A DNA stretch of 64,000 nucleotides from Methylovirgula sp963708155 (GCA_963708155.1 OY970183.1:124001-188000); one strand, 5' to 3'; shown: positions 1 to 9,090, numbered from the stretch's first letter. The notes: a model not told the origin generated them from the letters alone. Program-made: numbers and translations.

Positions 1-1005
1 GATATCGAGGATTCGATCGACGCCGAGACCGGGACTGGCATAGGGCACTTCGGTGGCGTACATGCCGAAGGTACCAATCATGAAACTGTGTTCACCAATG
101 GTCGGCGCAAATGCCACCCGCCAATAAGGCGCGATCCCGACGATGGATGGGAACGAGGTGGGATCGAGCCCAAGCGCCTGCTGCGTCGATGACGACAGGG
201 TCCGGTAGCCGGTGAGTTCGGCGTAGACCATGTTGTTCCACCAGCCATAGACGCCGGCACCAGCGACGCCTCCGGCAAAACCGCCCTCAAGCATCGTCCC
301 CGGAGGGGTAAAGGCGGGGCCGGTCGCCGCGGAGATATAGGGCAAGCCCCATGCTGGCGTCGTGTTCCAGACGTCCTGAACGGTCGGGTTGTTATTGACG
401 TCGACGCCGACGATGAGATCCGAGCCGAAAGCCTTCATCGTCCGAGTATAGCGGATATCCGTATTATCGATGCTCCAGCTATTTCCGACACCGTCATAGG
501 TGCCCTGAATGAAGGCGCCGAGATTGTCGTAAATCTGGCCACCGTAGAATAAACTCAGCTGGTTCAGAACCACATTGTCGTTTGTGCTCGTCGACGGCGT
601 TGGCGGCTCATCGAGGTTCTTCTGGAAATGCTCAAATTGCGGCCCTTGGATCATCAGCGCGAGCGGCGGGGCCTGGGTATTTGTAAGGCCGCCGCCCGCC
701 GTATAGCCGGAGAGTTTGAACAAGCGGCCGAAAGGCGTCAGTTCCGGAAAGGCAGTGTGGCACGCCGCGCAAGGCTGGCCGGTCTGCATCGCGAAAGACG
801 GTATCGCCGCAGCCGGCTGCGGCCTGATCAGAAAGCCTATACTGATGAGAGCAAGGGCGCCGAGAGCGGCGCCAGCCAAGGCAATAAGCATCGGCCGGCT
901 GGCGCTGTTGGGCTCAATGACTGTGATTTCGTGCCCGCAGGCACCTGCCTGCTCGAGGCAACCGGGCAGGCCCGCATGCACTTCCGGCGATGCACGATCC
1001 AACAT
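1..1005 (-). CDS. c-type cytochrome domain protein, 3' end outside window
   Basis: The protein runs off the left edge; at least 335 residues are visible. A GGGGGAAGG ribosome site lies just before the ATG. The first ~38 residues are polar, followed by a hydrophobic export segment (about 39-60). A single haem c motif CAACH lies at residues 79-83, followed by a Phe/Gly-rich stretch. The rest is rich in Gly, Asn, Thr, Tyr and Trp with alternating aromatic residues, as in beta-rich outer-membrane proteins. It is likely an exported mono-haem protein with a barrel-like body, possibly for electron transfer at the envelope. The specific function is not recognised. The Cys-containing N-terminal extension before the export signal is unusual, and a later start is possible. 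Confidence 0.7.
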   Translation of the reverse strand, partial: MLDRASPEVHAGLPGCLEQAGACGHEITVIEPNSASRPMLIALAGAALGALALISIGFLIRPQPAAAIPSFAMQTGQPCAACHTAFPELTPFGRLFKLSGYTAGGGLTNTQAPPLALMIQGPQFEHFQKNLDEPPTPSTSTNDNVVLNQLSLFYGGQIYDNLGAFIQGTYDGVGNSWSIDNTDIRYTRTMKAFGSDLIVGVDVNNNPTVQDVWNTTPAWGLPYISAATGPAFTPPGTMLEGGFAGGVAGAGVYGWWNNMVYAELTGYRTLSSSTQQALGLDPTSFPSIVGIAPYWRVAFAPTIGEHSFMIGTFGMYATEVPYASPGLGVDRILDI

Positions 1006-1641
1006 GACCTTCCCCCCGGCTTGTCATGGATCTCGATAGACCAGATTTCTTCTTGATTATTGGGTACCATGCTTGAGAGGCTCTGCAAATTGATCCAGAT
1101 CATATCTGCTTCCGTGGTCATTTGTTTTTGATAAGCTTCAAATTCGAGGTGCCGCGCGTCGCCCGGCGCCTCTTCGCTTCGCTCGACCCGCGCAGTCATC
1201 GCCGAGGAGAGAGGAGCGGTATTTGAGTGCTGCAGGAATTTCTCGAATATTTTATCACAGGGCGGATTCGGCGGAGCCGCCAAACCATGGACGAGCCGGC
1301 AGCGATTTCGAGCGAATGACCATCCGATCGGCGTCGAAAGCATAAAAATTGCCCGGGGCCCGGGACATGTGTTGCGCTCCGTTGTGTAAGAGGCGATCGC
1401 GCGTCGTCGCCAAGTCGGATGTTCAGGTCACATCTTCGACGCGCTGAATTTGGAACGAACGGCCGACCTTCCGCCGCGCGGAAACCTGATTTGCGGACCA
1501 TTGTTAAAGTGGCTTGACGGGTGCGGATTGCTTCACACAGTGCAGCTATCTAGCCTAACAATCGCTGTGCGCTCTTTAATGGCGAATAGCCATGACTTTC
1601 TCGATTTTGACTCCGATGATCTCAATTGCTGGGTGAGGCAC
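1006..1641. other. intergenic stretch without a convincing gene
   Basis: Short open frames here have no recognisable domain, and several run antisense into the flanking genes. The stretch should hold the promoter of the cytochrome gene. No terminator or repeat could be identified with confidence. Confidence 0.5.
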
Positions 1642-3284
1642 TCAGGCGACGAGTTTGGCGACAAGTGGCTCCGTCGCTGCCGGCAAGGACACCAGTGGTG
1701 GCTGGATCCACCGGCCCATATCGATCGCCTCGATCTGCGCATCGATCCTGCTGACAACGAACCGAGAGAACGGACCGAGGTGCACGTAGAAGGCCGTGAG
1801 CCGCATCGCCGAGGTGACGGCGGTAGGGTTGCGGACCAGAATCGTGACCAAGGTCCGCCAGGCTTGGGCGCGCATGTCCGATCGGTATAGTGTAACGCGG
1901 GTGATGAGCCGGAGGAATCGTCCGAATTCGCGAAATGTGCCGCCGAGCGCCACGCGCAGCGATCGCTTCGGCATTTTCAGGCTCAGACCGACGTCCCGCA
2001 CGCGATCGAAATAGGCCGCCGGCGAGAAAATGCTGTCGAGGACGGTGCGATAATCCGTGAGGGCGTCGCGCCGCGCTCGTAACATCACGAAGTTCAAGCC
2101 GGCGGTGCACTGATCGCCCTTTATGTCGCCGTTCTCGGGCTCGAACAGCCGGCCCTCTAACTCGAGCCGACGGGTCAGTTGGGTGTTCGGCAGCGCGTAG
2201 AGAAGGCCGACCATCGCGATGGGAATGCTGGCATCCTCGATCAGCTTGACGATCGGCCGGCAACGGCGTCCGTCTCCGTGTCGAAGCCGACAATGAACCC
2301 CCCCATGACGAAGATGCCAGCATCATAGATATGGCGGATGCTTTCGGAGAGCACGCGCCGCGTATTCTGCTTCTTCTGCATCTTGATCAGTGTTTCGGTA
2401 TCCGGGCTCTCGATGCCGATGAACACGGCGAAAAAGTTGGCGTCACGCATCAAGCCGAGGAGCTCGTCGTCATCAGCCAGGTTCACCGACGCTTCCGTCG
2501 AGAACTCGAACGGGTAGTGATGCTTCTCCTGCCAGGCCTTGAGATGCGGCAGGAAGGCTTTTACTGCCTTCTTGTTGCCGATCAGATTGTCGTCGACAAA
2601 GTCGACATGGCCGCGATAGCCGAGCGCGTAGAGGCTATCGAGTTCGCTGATTACCTGTAGGGCGGTTTTCGTGCGAGGCACGCGGCCGTATAGCTCGATG
2701 ATGTCGCAGAACTCGCAATTGAAGGGACACCCGCGGGAGAACTGCACGCCGACATGCAGATATTGATCAAATTTCAAGAGGTCCCAGCGCGGGATCGGCG
2801 CGGCGGTGACGTCAGCCTTGAAGCGGACGCCTTCATAGGTGCCGGTGCGTGCGCCGGCGCGCCAATCGGCGACAAACCGGTCCATCAGCCCTTCGGCCTC
2901 GCCCAGCACCTTGAAATCAGCGGCATGATACGGCGCCGGTGTCGAGGTGATGCCTGGACCACCCACGACAGCCACCTTGCCATGCGCATGTGCTAGCTCG
3001 ACGACCGCCAACGTGTCCCATTGCTGGGGCATCATGCCACCGGTCATGACCATATCGGCCCATTCCAAATCGGCTTGGTCGAGATTCTCGGTGTTGCGGT
3101 TGACGAGCTTGATGGACCAATGCCGCGGGAGCATGGCTGCGACTGTGATGAGGCCCAGCGGCGCACCCGGATACTTGGCGCCCACGATTTCGCAGGTTGC
3201 CTGATAGTTCCAGAACGAGTTCGCATTGAATCCCGGAAAAACGAGCAGAACGTTGCAGGCATCAGTCGTGCAATTGTCCGTCAT
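1642..3284 (-). pseudogene. B12-binding radical SAM protein, HpnP-like (hopanoid C-2 methylase family), frameshifted
   Basis: The first frame encodes an N-terminal B12-binding region (SFWNY, then PGAPLGLITVAA), and a radical SAM core with CxxxCxxC as C186, C190 and C193. It continues through KKQNTRR to GFDTETD, then hits a premature stop. The protein resumes in another frame with MVGLLYALPNTQLTRRL and a DUF4070-like C-terminus. One missing base at about 2254 would restore a continuous ~547-residue enzyme aligning without gaps to the family. Hopanoid 2-methylases of Rhodopseudomonas share these motifs, but related B12 radical SAM enzymes of other function do too, so the substrate is inferred. 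Either a recent mutation or a sequencing error explains the break. Both halves are otherwise well conserved. Confidence 0.75.
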
Positions 3285-4017
3285 ACGCGGGAAACCTCGT
3301 GGGAAGGTGGGTGAATTCCCGCTGGGGGTCGATCAACGGGCTCTGCTGGTTGGCGCAGCCATGTGTTCGGCTTTTTGATGCGGCTTTACATGCACCGCCG
3401 TCTTTGCTCCCGAAGGGACTCTGAAGGGGAATCCGGGACCCGCGACGAGCCCTCTGCGCCCGGTCGGCGATGGCGCAGAAATTCGGTTACAACGCCTAAC
3501 GTTGCAACGCTGAAAGTCCGATGACTGTTCTAAAATGAACACTTTTCAAACTATTTCACTGGCGCGGCTAACGGACGCCGCTCCCATTTCACTACCGAAG
3601 CCAGAGTGCCCGAATTCAATAAGCCGCCGGTCGTCGCAGACGCTGGGATGTATGACCGCTTATGGGAAGAGCTGGAATAGCTCTGTAACGGCTGAGATGG
3701 GCGCAAAGCGGTCCTTCCTCAACGTCATCGGCGACCAGCTCAATTAGGCTCAGTGCACTTTTCGGGATCTGCACTTTCGAGGATGGCGTTCGCGTCTCCG
3801 ACATGGACCGTATCCGTCTGACGCTCGAGGCCCTCTTATCAACAAACGCGCGTCAACAATCGCGCGCTATTGGCCCGCATAGATGCGCTGCTGATGTCTC
3901 AGCTCGATTTAAACCTTCGAAATATATGACAAATACAGTGAGCCATCGCACCTGATCGAAATCGCCATCGATGGCCCCATTAATCACGATGAACATTCTT
4001 GTCGATGTCAATTTAGC
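3285..4017. other. intergenic stretch, no supported gene
   Basis: About 730 bases. Small open frames around 3535-3747 lack a ribosome site and any recognisable domain. The right end carries the degenerate start region of the phosphatase pseudogene: an ATG at about 4005 reads only four codons before TAG. Confidence 0.45.
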
Positions 4018-4948
4018 TTGACTCTCCCGAACCACGCAGCCGACCCGGACGAAGAGCTCATCGCTTTCGGCGACATTCACGGTCATGCACAATTGCTTCG
4101 CATAGCGCTTGCGGAAGTTTCGAGGCTGTCGCGGTCGCCCGGGAAAAAACGGAAAGTCATCTTTCTCGGTGACTTGATCGATCGCGGGCCTAATTCGCTT
4201 CAGGCAATTGATTTGGCCTTGAGCGCCAAGCATCTCGCCGGCGCCGATGACGTTATCTATCTTATGGGCAACCACGATATGTTGCTCACCTACATTCTTC
4301 GTCCGATACCGCGCTCCGCACAGCTAATAAATCCGATGCTCCTGTCTCATGATGAGCTTCACGCGCTCACTATCTGGTTGAGCAACGGCGGCGATACAGT
4401 TCTTGGAGACCGGGAGATCGCCGAGCTTCCCGGTGTGATCGGTGAAGCACGTCGCGCTTGGCTGGCAAAGTTGCAGCCCTTCTATATTTCGGGTGGGATC
4501 ATACTTGTTCACGCTGGCCTACCGCCGCATGTACCATTGGCGGCAATTCTTGCCACGCCGGGCGATACGCCAATTCGTGGCTCGCTATCGCGAGACCACT
4601 GGGTTTGGATACGCGAGCCCTTCCTTAAGTCATAATACTGGTCACAAGGGACATCACGGATACTTCGTCGTTCACGGGCACACGATCCGCGATCCGCTGC
4701 CCGCTCCCGAAGCGCAAATGCGGTACGGTCGTTTGAATTTCGACGGCGGCTCTTACGCAACCGGCATTATTCGCTTTGCCCAAATCCGCGATCTCCACGA
4801 GATTGACGAGAATAGACGCGGCGGATCTAGACTGCCGCAGGTGGGCCGAGTTCTAGCAATATTTATTTCCTTGGCACCTTACTGCTCGGGATTCAATGAA
4901 AGCTCAATATCCCCTCTATCTGTATCGACTTTAAGCCGAATAGGCTGA
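4018..4948 (+). pseudogene. metallophosphoesterase (protein phosphatase-like), frameshifted copy 1
   Basis: Calcineurin-like phosphoesterase motifs are clear: GDIHGH, then GDLIDRGPNS and GNHD, which supply the two-metal site. The frame stops after IREPFLKS at 4635. The family C-terminus (VVHGHT, then FDGGSYATG) continues in a second frame, so one extra base lies near 4629. The start is also damaged: the ATG equivalent to that of copy 2 leads to TAG after three codons, leaving only a TTG start. The true end is uncertain; the second frame stays open into the antisense gene at its right. A diverged partial copy of the first ~90 codons lies near 23.1 kb. It is probably inactive. Confidence 0.75.
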
Positions 4949-5328
4949 CAGTTGGAGGTAAACGTTAGAGAGTCTCCAACCTTCAGTGTGGGGTTATTAT
5001 TGACTCCCAGAAGATTGAAGATTGCAAAATTTGCTTTACAGTCATCTCGATCATTAATCCTAATGTTTTTCACCGCGAGAGTTTCTCTGCCGACGTTGGT
5101 GATCTTGACCGTATTGGACGCATCTGCTTCCACTGAAAGCTGCGCATCGTCATTAGGGGCGTCCGGCCCACCAAACACGTCGGAGATAATATCGACTGCG
5201 CCGATGATGACCAGCCCATAGATGGTCCATCGGATCATGCGCCCAAACAATGAACGCTTCTTTTTCTTCGGATCGGACTCTAGGGCCGTCGGTGAGGCTG
5301 GTGGCGGCGGCATGTTGATGCTCGACAT
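4879..5328 (-). CDS. hypothetical single-pass membrane protein
   Basis: The ATG is preceded by GAGGG at a suitable distance; an upstream extension is possible but has no ribosome site. The protein has a Pro-rich N-terminus, then a Lys-rich patch (DPKKKKR) and one transmembrane helix (roughly residues 32-50). The exported domain of about 95 residues contains two spaced cysteines (DDCKANF and TSNCQP) that could form a disulphide. Topology suggests an N-in anchored periplasmic domain with a beta-rich fold. No family is recognised. It overlaps the decayed end of the phosphatase reading frame on the other strand. Confidence 0.6.
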   Translation of the reverse strand: MSSINMPPPPASPTALESDPKKKKRSLFGRMIRWTIYGLVIIGAVDIISDVFGGPDAPNDDAQLSVEADASNTVKITNVGRETLAVKNIRINDRDDCKANFAIFNLLGVNNNPTLKVGDSLTFTSNCQPIRLKVDTDRGDIELSLNPEQ

Positions 5329-5517
5329 ATTTGATCCCTCAGCTTCCTCGCTACGATATGCGTGCTCAGGCGCCAGCATTCGTGACGCCGCCAATCTGAT
5401 TAGCTAGGTCTCAATCAGCATCTCGGCGGCTCATAGCGTCGATACTGAAAATATCTGATTTTTAGATAATCTGAAAGTCGGATTATTTGTCTTGCCCGTT
5501 TGATTTTGGGCAGGCGC

Positions 5518-5751
5518 ATGTCTCGAACCCTCAATTCGCCAAAGCATGAGGCGCTGAGGGCTTTTCTGGTCGAGAGACGGAAGCGAGCGGGTTTGACCCA
5601 AGCCCAAGTCGCGAAGGCTCTCGGTCGGCATCAATCCTTTGTGGCTACAGTTGAGAGTGGGCAGCGCCGGATCGACGTCGTCGAGCTTATTGAATTTGCC
5701 GAGGCGATTGGTTTTGATCCTCACGCGGCACTCAGAATAATGAGGAAGTAA
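5518..5751 (+). CDS. XRE-family helix-turn-helix regulator
   Basis: A compact 77-residue DNA-binding protein that is almost entirely a HTH_3/Cro-C1 domain. LTQAQVAKAL forms the first helices and GRHQSFVATVESGQRRID the recognition region (about 26-53), followed by the family's last helices. No effector or metabolite domain is present. The ATG at this position is preferred over an upstream TTG. It lies directly before the AT-rich stretch and the small DUF3768/recombinase islet, so local control of that islet is a reasonable guess. Confidence 0.85.
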   Translation: MSRTLNSPKHEALRAFLVERRKRAGLTQAQVAKALGRHQSFVATVESGQRRIDVVELIEFAEAIGFDPHAALRIMRK

Positions 5752-5809
5752 AGGCGCCCTTTGGCGCTTCCGCCGTAAGATTGGGGGGCCAGAGCGCACA
5801 CAACAACGG

Positions 5810-5910
5810 CTATGAATCAGTATAACTAAGAGATGATTTAATATACGTTTATCATAATAAGTATATCTATATCTTTACAGCATTATAACAATGTGATATA
5901 TTTAATATCG
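5810..5910. promoter_or_regulatory. strongly AT-rich intergenic segment
   Basis: About 100 bases made mostly of A and T (runs such as TATATCTATATC and GATATATTTAATATC) in an otherwise GC-rich sequence. Its position between a small HTH regulator and the next genes fits a promoter/operator region or horizontally acquired DNA. No exact operator could be assigned. Confidence 0.5.
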
Positions 5911-5921
5911 TGGCGATAATA

Positions 5922-5948
5922 GATCACGCGCTTCGCCTTCGCGTGATC
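5922..5948. repeat. 9-bp perfect inverted repeat (hairpin)
   Basis: GATCACGCG and CGCGTGATC flank a nine-base loop. There is no T tract, so it is more likely an operator or leader hairpin than a rho-independent terminator. It stands about 85 bases before the probable start of the next gene. Confidence 0.6.
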
Positions 5949-6032
5949 AATACCCTGGCATCGCCTCTCTCTTCTCCAAATGTACTTATCGCCAACCCGC
6001 GGAGCCGGGGCCGCCGCCTATGGAGATTCTCT

Positions 6033-6629
6033 ATGTCTGAACGACGAAAAACGGCATCACACCAGTCAAATACGCCAGCGCTGATTGTCGCCAACAATCT
6101 CGATTTTCCGATCCGGTATGCTGCCTGGTTCACGAGCAAAAGCGCCAAGGCGGCAAAGACAGCAGCGCAAAACGCACAGTTCCACGTCGTCACTCTTGAG
6201 ACAACCGAAGCACGAGAGCTTGCGGGGCGCCTCACGGAAGGATCTATCGTCAGTGGAAGTCTTCAACTCGCGCAGATCGATGAAGCGCTTGCGCCTGAAC
6301 TGGATAGGCTGATTTCAGCGGCGAATACTATCGAAGCCGAAGCCGCGGCAACTCAGATGACCCAGACCACCCCTGAAGGCGGCGGCAATTCAGCCAGTGA
6401 GGCTGCGCTGGCTCAAACGATCCCAGACGCCTGGGAAGCCCTCAAGCCCGGTATGCTCGTGCTGACGGCCGACCTCGACCGCCAAGGAAGACCTGAGGCC
6501 TGGTATGAGGCGCAGATCGTCAGCCTTGAGGGGACTGAGGTTCGGCTCCTCTGGCGCGACTTCCCGCGCGAAGGCCTCCTCTTACGAACACGACGACATA
6601 TCGCAATTCTTGCCCCGGCCAACAGCTGA
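6033..6629 (+). CDS. hypothetical soluble protein of the recombinase islet
   Basis: The chosen ATG is preceded by TGGAGA. The frame is open further upstream through the hairpin, but that part looks non-coding. About 198 residues: a mixed N-terminal half (NLDFPIRYAAWF, then an Ala/Lys-rich helix), a Thr/Gly/Ala-rich linker, and a C-terminal segment with DAWEALKPGMLVL and EAWYEAQIVSLEG. The C-terminal spacing resembles a small Tudor/SH3-like barrel, which is an inference. No enzyme motif is present. It is followed, with a short gap, by the DUF3768 gene in the same direction. Confidence 0.6.
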   Translation: MSERRKTASHQSNTPALIVANNLDFPIRYAAWFTSKSAKAAKTAAQNAQFHVVTLETTEARELAGRLTEGSIVSGSLQLAQIDEALAPELDRLISAANTIEAEAAATQMTQTTPEGGGNSASEAALAQTIPDAWEALKPGMLVLTADLDRQGRPEAWYEAQIVSLEGTEVRLLWRDFPREGLLLRTRRHIAILAPANS

Positions 6630-6702
6630 CCGGATCCTTCGAAAGGGCGCCCACGAGGCGCCCTTTCAATTCTTGGCCCTACCAAATCGAAGGAGACCTC
6701 CA

Positions 6703-7050
6703 ATGATGAATGCCAACTCTCATGAAAACACCGCTTCCGAAATCCGCCGCCTGAACGACCAGCTGAGAACAACCTTTGTCGGCGGCGCCATCCTCATAAC
6801 GCCCGGCGTCGAAGCACTGACCCTGAGCCAGCGCGCCGCCCTGCTCGCTCTGATACGAGGCCTTGAGGCCTTCCCGCCTGAAGACGATCCCTACGGCGAG
6901 CACGATTTCGGCGCCGTCGATTTTGACGGCAGCAAGTTCTTCTTCAAGATCGATTACTACGACCTCACGATGGATGCCGGCTCGCCCAACCCCGCTAATC
7001 CGAATTGCACGCGGCGCGTCATGACGATCATGCGCGCCGACGAATATTGA
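6703..7050 (+). CDS. DUF3768 domain protein
   Basis: The 115-residue protein matches the DUF3768 pattern well: RLNDQLRTTF near the N-terminus, ITPGVEAL, then DPYGEHDFGAVDF, FFKIDYYD, GSPNPANPN and a terminal VMTIMRADEY. AGGAGA precedes the ATG-ATG start. The family is common on plasmids and genomic islands of Hyphomicrobiales and its function is not known. Its neighbour is a tyrosine recombinase, which supports a mobile or formerly mobile context. Confidence 0.85.
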   Translation: MMNANSHENTASEIRRLNDQLRTTFVGGAILITPGVEALTLSQRAALLALIRGLEAFPPEDDPYGEHDFGAVDFDGSKFFFKIDYYDLTMDAGSPNPANPNCTRRVMTIMRADEY

Positions 7051-7129
7051 GCTTCGAACAGGGCCCCTGCTCTTCTCGGCCGCCGGCCAATAGACCCCTT
7101 CCATTTCACCAACTTCTCAGGAGACTACC

Positions 7130-7705
7130 ATGCCGGGACGTCAGGCGAAGACGATCACGCCAGCCATGCTGCGCCGTATGCTCGCCTATGTCGGCGGCAC
7201 GGACTTCACCGTCCGTGATCGCGCCATCATTCTACTTTCCGTCAAAGCTGGCCTGCGTGCCTGCGAGATCGCCCGTCTCGACTGGTCTATGGTGCTCGAC
7301 GCCCGTGGCCAGCTCAGCGGCTTTATCGAAGTCAGAGACGAAATTGCCAAAAAGCGTGGCGGCCGCCGCGTTCCGATACATGCCGATCTGAAGCGCGCGC
7401 TCATCAAATTGAAAGGCCGCCGTGTCGCGATTGGCCCTGTTATCCGTTCAGCCCGCGGCGGCAGGATGCAGCCGAACAGTATCGTCAACTGGTTCATCGC
7501 GTTGTTCAAAGCGCTCGAGTTCGACGGCTGCTCATCCCACTCCGGCCGCCGCACCTTCATCACGAACGCCGCGCGCAACGCGCACCGTACCGGCTGCAGC
7601 CTCAGAGACGTGCAACTGCTGGCCGGCCATAAATCGATTGAAGTGACGCAAGGCTATATCGACGGCCACACAAGCGGCCAGCAACGGCTTGTGGCATCGC
7701 TGTGA
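7130..7705 (+). CDS. tyrosine recombinase, catalytic domain only
   Basis: All catalytic residues of the lambda-integrase/XerCD family can be placed: R43 in AGLRACE, a beta-hairpin lysine at 75/76, H137 and R140 in HSGRRTF, H167 in LAGHKS and the nucleophile Y176 in QGYID. At 191 residues it lacks the N-terminal core-binding (SAM-like) domain found in full integrases (about 300 residues or more). CAGGAGA precedes the ATG. It may be an active minimal recombinase working with a partner, or a remnant of an integrase. It sits between the DUF3768 gene and an NhaA remnant. Confidence 0.85.
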   Translation: MPGRQAKTITPAMLRRMLAYVGGTDFTVRDRAIILLSVKAGLRACEIARLDWSMVLDARGQLSGFIEVRDEIAKKRGGRRVPIHADLKRALIKLKGRRVAIGPVIRSARGGRMQPNSIVNWFIALFKALEFDGCSSHSGRRTFITNAARNAHRTGCSLRDVQLLAGHKSIEVTQGYIDGHTSGQQRLVASL

Positions 7706-7879
7706 TGCCCATAAGCAACGCGCGAGAGGAAAGCGAGCCAAAAGAACGAGAAATGCGCGGCGGCTGCCCTCCTCGGCGGCCCGGGATGAGCGGCTCGATC
7801 AGGAGCCACTACACGTCGAAATGTCCGCTCCTAGTGGCATGAGCTCCTCAACCGACATTCTACTTTCGGGACATTGCGG

Positions 7880-8277
7880 AAATGAAGAGTTTTGTACCGT
7901 CTAGCGATGCTCTTGGTTGTCGTGGATTATGGCCACGCGCCGAACTGGATCCCTCTGGCGTTGCCGTTTTGGGAATCGCCATAGTTGCGGGGATTGCCGC
8001 CCCTTGGAATCCGGAACATCGTCCTTGGAAAGCCGATTGGCATTGTGCTCTCGCCGCAAAGCTGCGCTTGGCAATCCGTCTGGAGGAATTGCTTTGGAGC
8101 ATACTGGCCGCCGGAAGCATTTTGGCCCGCATCGGCTTTACAATGGCGCTATTCATCGCCGAATTGGCTTTCCAATCGGATCGACACCGTCAAGCTCAGT
8201 ATATTCGGCCAATTCGATCACTTCCGCAGCCGGGCATACTTGCGCTGGCATGGCTGAGGGCGCTTATCAGACGCTAG
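7880..8277 (+). pseudogene. NhaA Na+/H+ antiporter remnant (C-terminal part)
   Basis: Pieces of the NhaA C-terminus are spread over different frames: DPSGVAVLGIAIVAGI, then NIVLGKPIGIVLS in a second frame, then EELLWSILAAGS and RIGFTMALFIAELAF back in the first. GKPIGI and GIGFTMxLFIA-like sequences are hallmarks of the last helices of NhaA. Several frame changes and no N-terminal two thirds mean it cannot make a functional antiporter. It directly follows the recombinase, which suggests that an insertion or deletion removed the rest of the gene. Confidence 0.7.
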
Positions 8278-8308
8278 AACCCGGAGCGGACCACCGTTTC
8301 ACATTTTC

Positions 8309-8653
8309 CTAGTCCACTTCTAGGATCTCGTCGTAGCGATCTTCGTTATGGCGCCAATCCGAAGCTTCGGGTAATTCGCCCGTCACATCCACTGGCGCGG
8401 CATCGGCCATTGCCCCGAGCTGTTTTTCGCAAAATGAAAGGCGAAGGACGCGCCCGTCGTCGGTCAACAGCTGAAGGTCCCGACGCCCAAACACGTTCCT
8501 TAGGGCGCCCGGTGACATGCGGATCTCGCCGCACGCCGCCACTTGATTATTCCCCCTGAGAAAGCCATCAAAATCATAAGCAGCCGACGCGCTCGCCGTA
8601 TCGCTTCCGCATTTTAGGATCCCGGCGCCTCGCAGCCCACCAAGATAACGCAT
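8309..8653 (-). CDS. hypothetical small protein
   Basis: GGAGGAG stands at ideal distance from the chosen ATG, giving MRYLGGLRGAG. The 114-residue protein has an N-terminal RGAGILKCG motif, a YDFDGFLRG segment and an acidic C-terminus. It resembles short conserved proteins of Hyphomicrobiales with no assigned role. It is the last of three co-oriented small genes. No export signal or membrane segment is visible. Confidence 0.6.
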   Translation of the reverse strand: MRYLGGLRGAGILKCGSDTASASAAYDFDGFLRGNNQVAACGEIRMSPGALRNVFGRRDLQLLTDDGRVLRLSFCEKQLGAMADAAPVDVTGELPEASDWRHNEDRYDEILEVD

Positions 8654-8683
8654 GATCAATCTCCTCCTTCAGAGTGTCGGCTA

Positions 8684-8944
8684 TTATTCACGTCCGTCCG
8701 TCCGCAGAGCTGCTTCGATTTCCCTAGGATTCGTCTGGAAAACTTGATGCTTTCCGTCGAGAGCAGAAAGTGCGGGAGTATGTAGCATCGTCGCTATGCG
8801 CCTATAGGCGAGAAACGAGAGCCCAATAATCTCCTCCTCGTCGATCACCAACCGATAAATCCCTGCTGGCTGTTCGCCTTCGAAGGCTTGCAGATTAAAC
8901 GGGTGTTTGAACGTCACGGTCGTTTCAGTGCTGCGAATATTCAT
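8684..8944 (-). CDS. hypothetical small protein, coupled to its upstream gene
   Basis: 86 residues, soluble. The segment TVTFKHPFNLQAF is followed by PAGIYRLVIDEEEI and FLAYRRIATMLHTPAL, a pattern seen in uncharacterised short proteins of this order. The ATG overlaps the stop of the preceding gene by ATGA, so the two are translationally coupled. No catalytic or metal-binding motif is present. Confidence 0.65.
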   Translation of the reverse strand: MNIRSTETTVTFKHPFNLQAFEGEQPAGIYRLVIDEEEIIGLSFLAYRRIATMLHTPALSALDGKHQVFQTNPREIEAALRTDGRE

Positions 8945-9090
8945 TGCGATATCTCGACTTCTTCTCGGAGCCCTTCGAAGTTCCGCTGGATAACGTCGCG
9001 TTCTTGAACAACGGTTCGGAGCGGTGGTGGGTTCTTTTGGCTTTTTTGCCTTTCGAACTTCCCTGTTTCCGCGTCTAGTTCCTTAGCCAT
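8941..9090 (-). CDS. hypothetical 49-residue charged protein
   Basis: The start MAKELDAETGKFERQ is preceded by GAGGAGG and is preferred over a longer upstream frame. The peptide is highly charged and predicted helical, ending NFEGLREEVEISQ. Its stop overlaps the next start (ATGA), making it the leader of a three-gene unit. Confidence 0.55.
   Translation of the reverse strand: MAKELDAETGKFERQKSQKNPPPLRTVVQERDVIQRNFEGLREEVEISQ

Noticed and set aside
628..1056. Plus-strand open frames of 107-142 codons opposite the cytochrome gene
   Set aside because: They are antisense to a gene with a clear haem motif and ribosome site and have no domain of their own.
837..1343. Minus-strand frame of 168 codons overlapping the cytochrome start
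   Set aside because: It runs out of frame through the cytochrome N-terminus, with no ribosome site or recognisable motif.
1450..1890. Plus-strand frame of 146 codons over the radical SAM 3' end
   Set aside because: Antisense to the conserved C-terminal half of the radical SAM protein.
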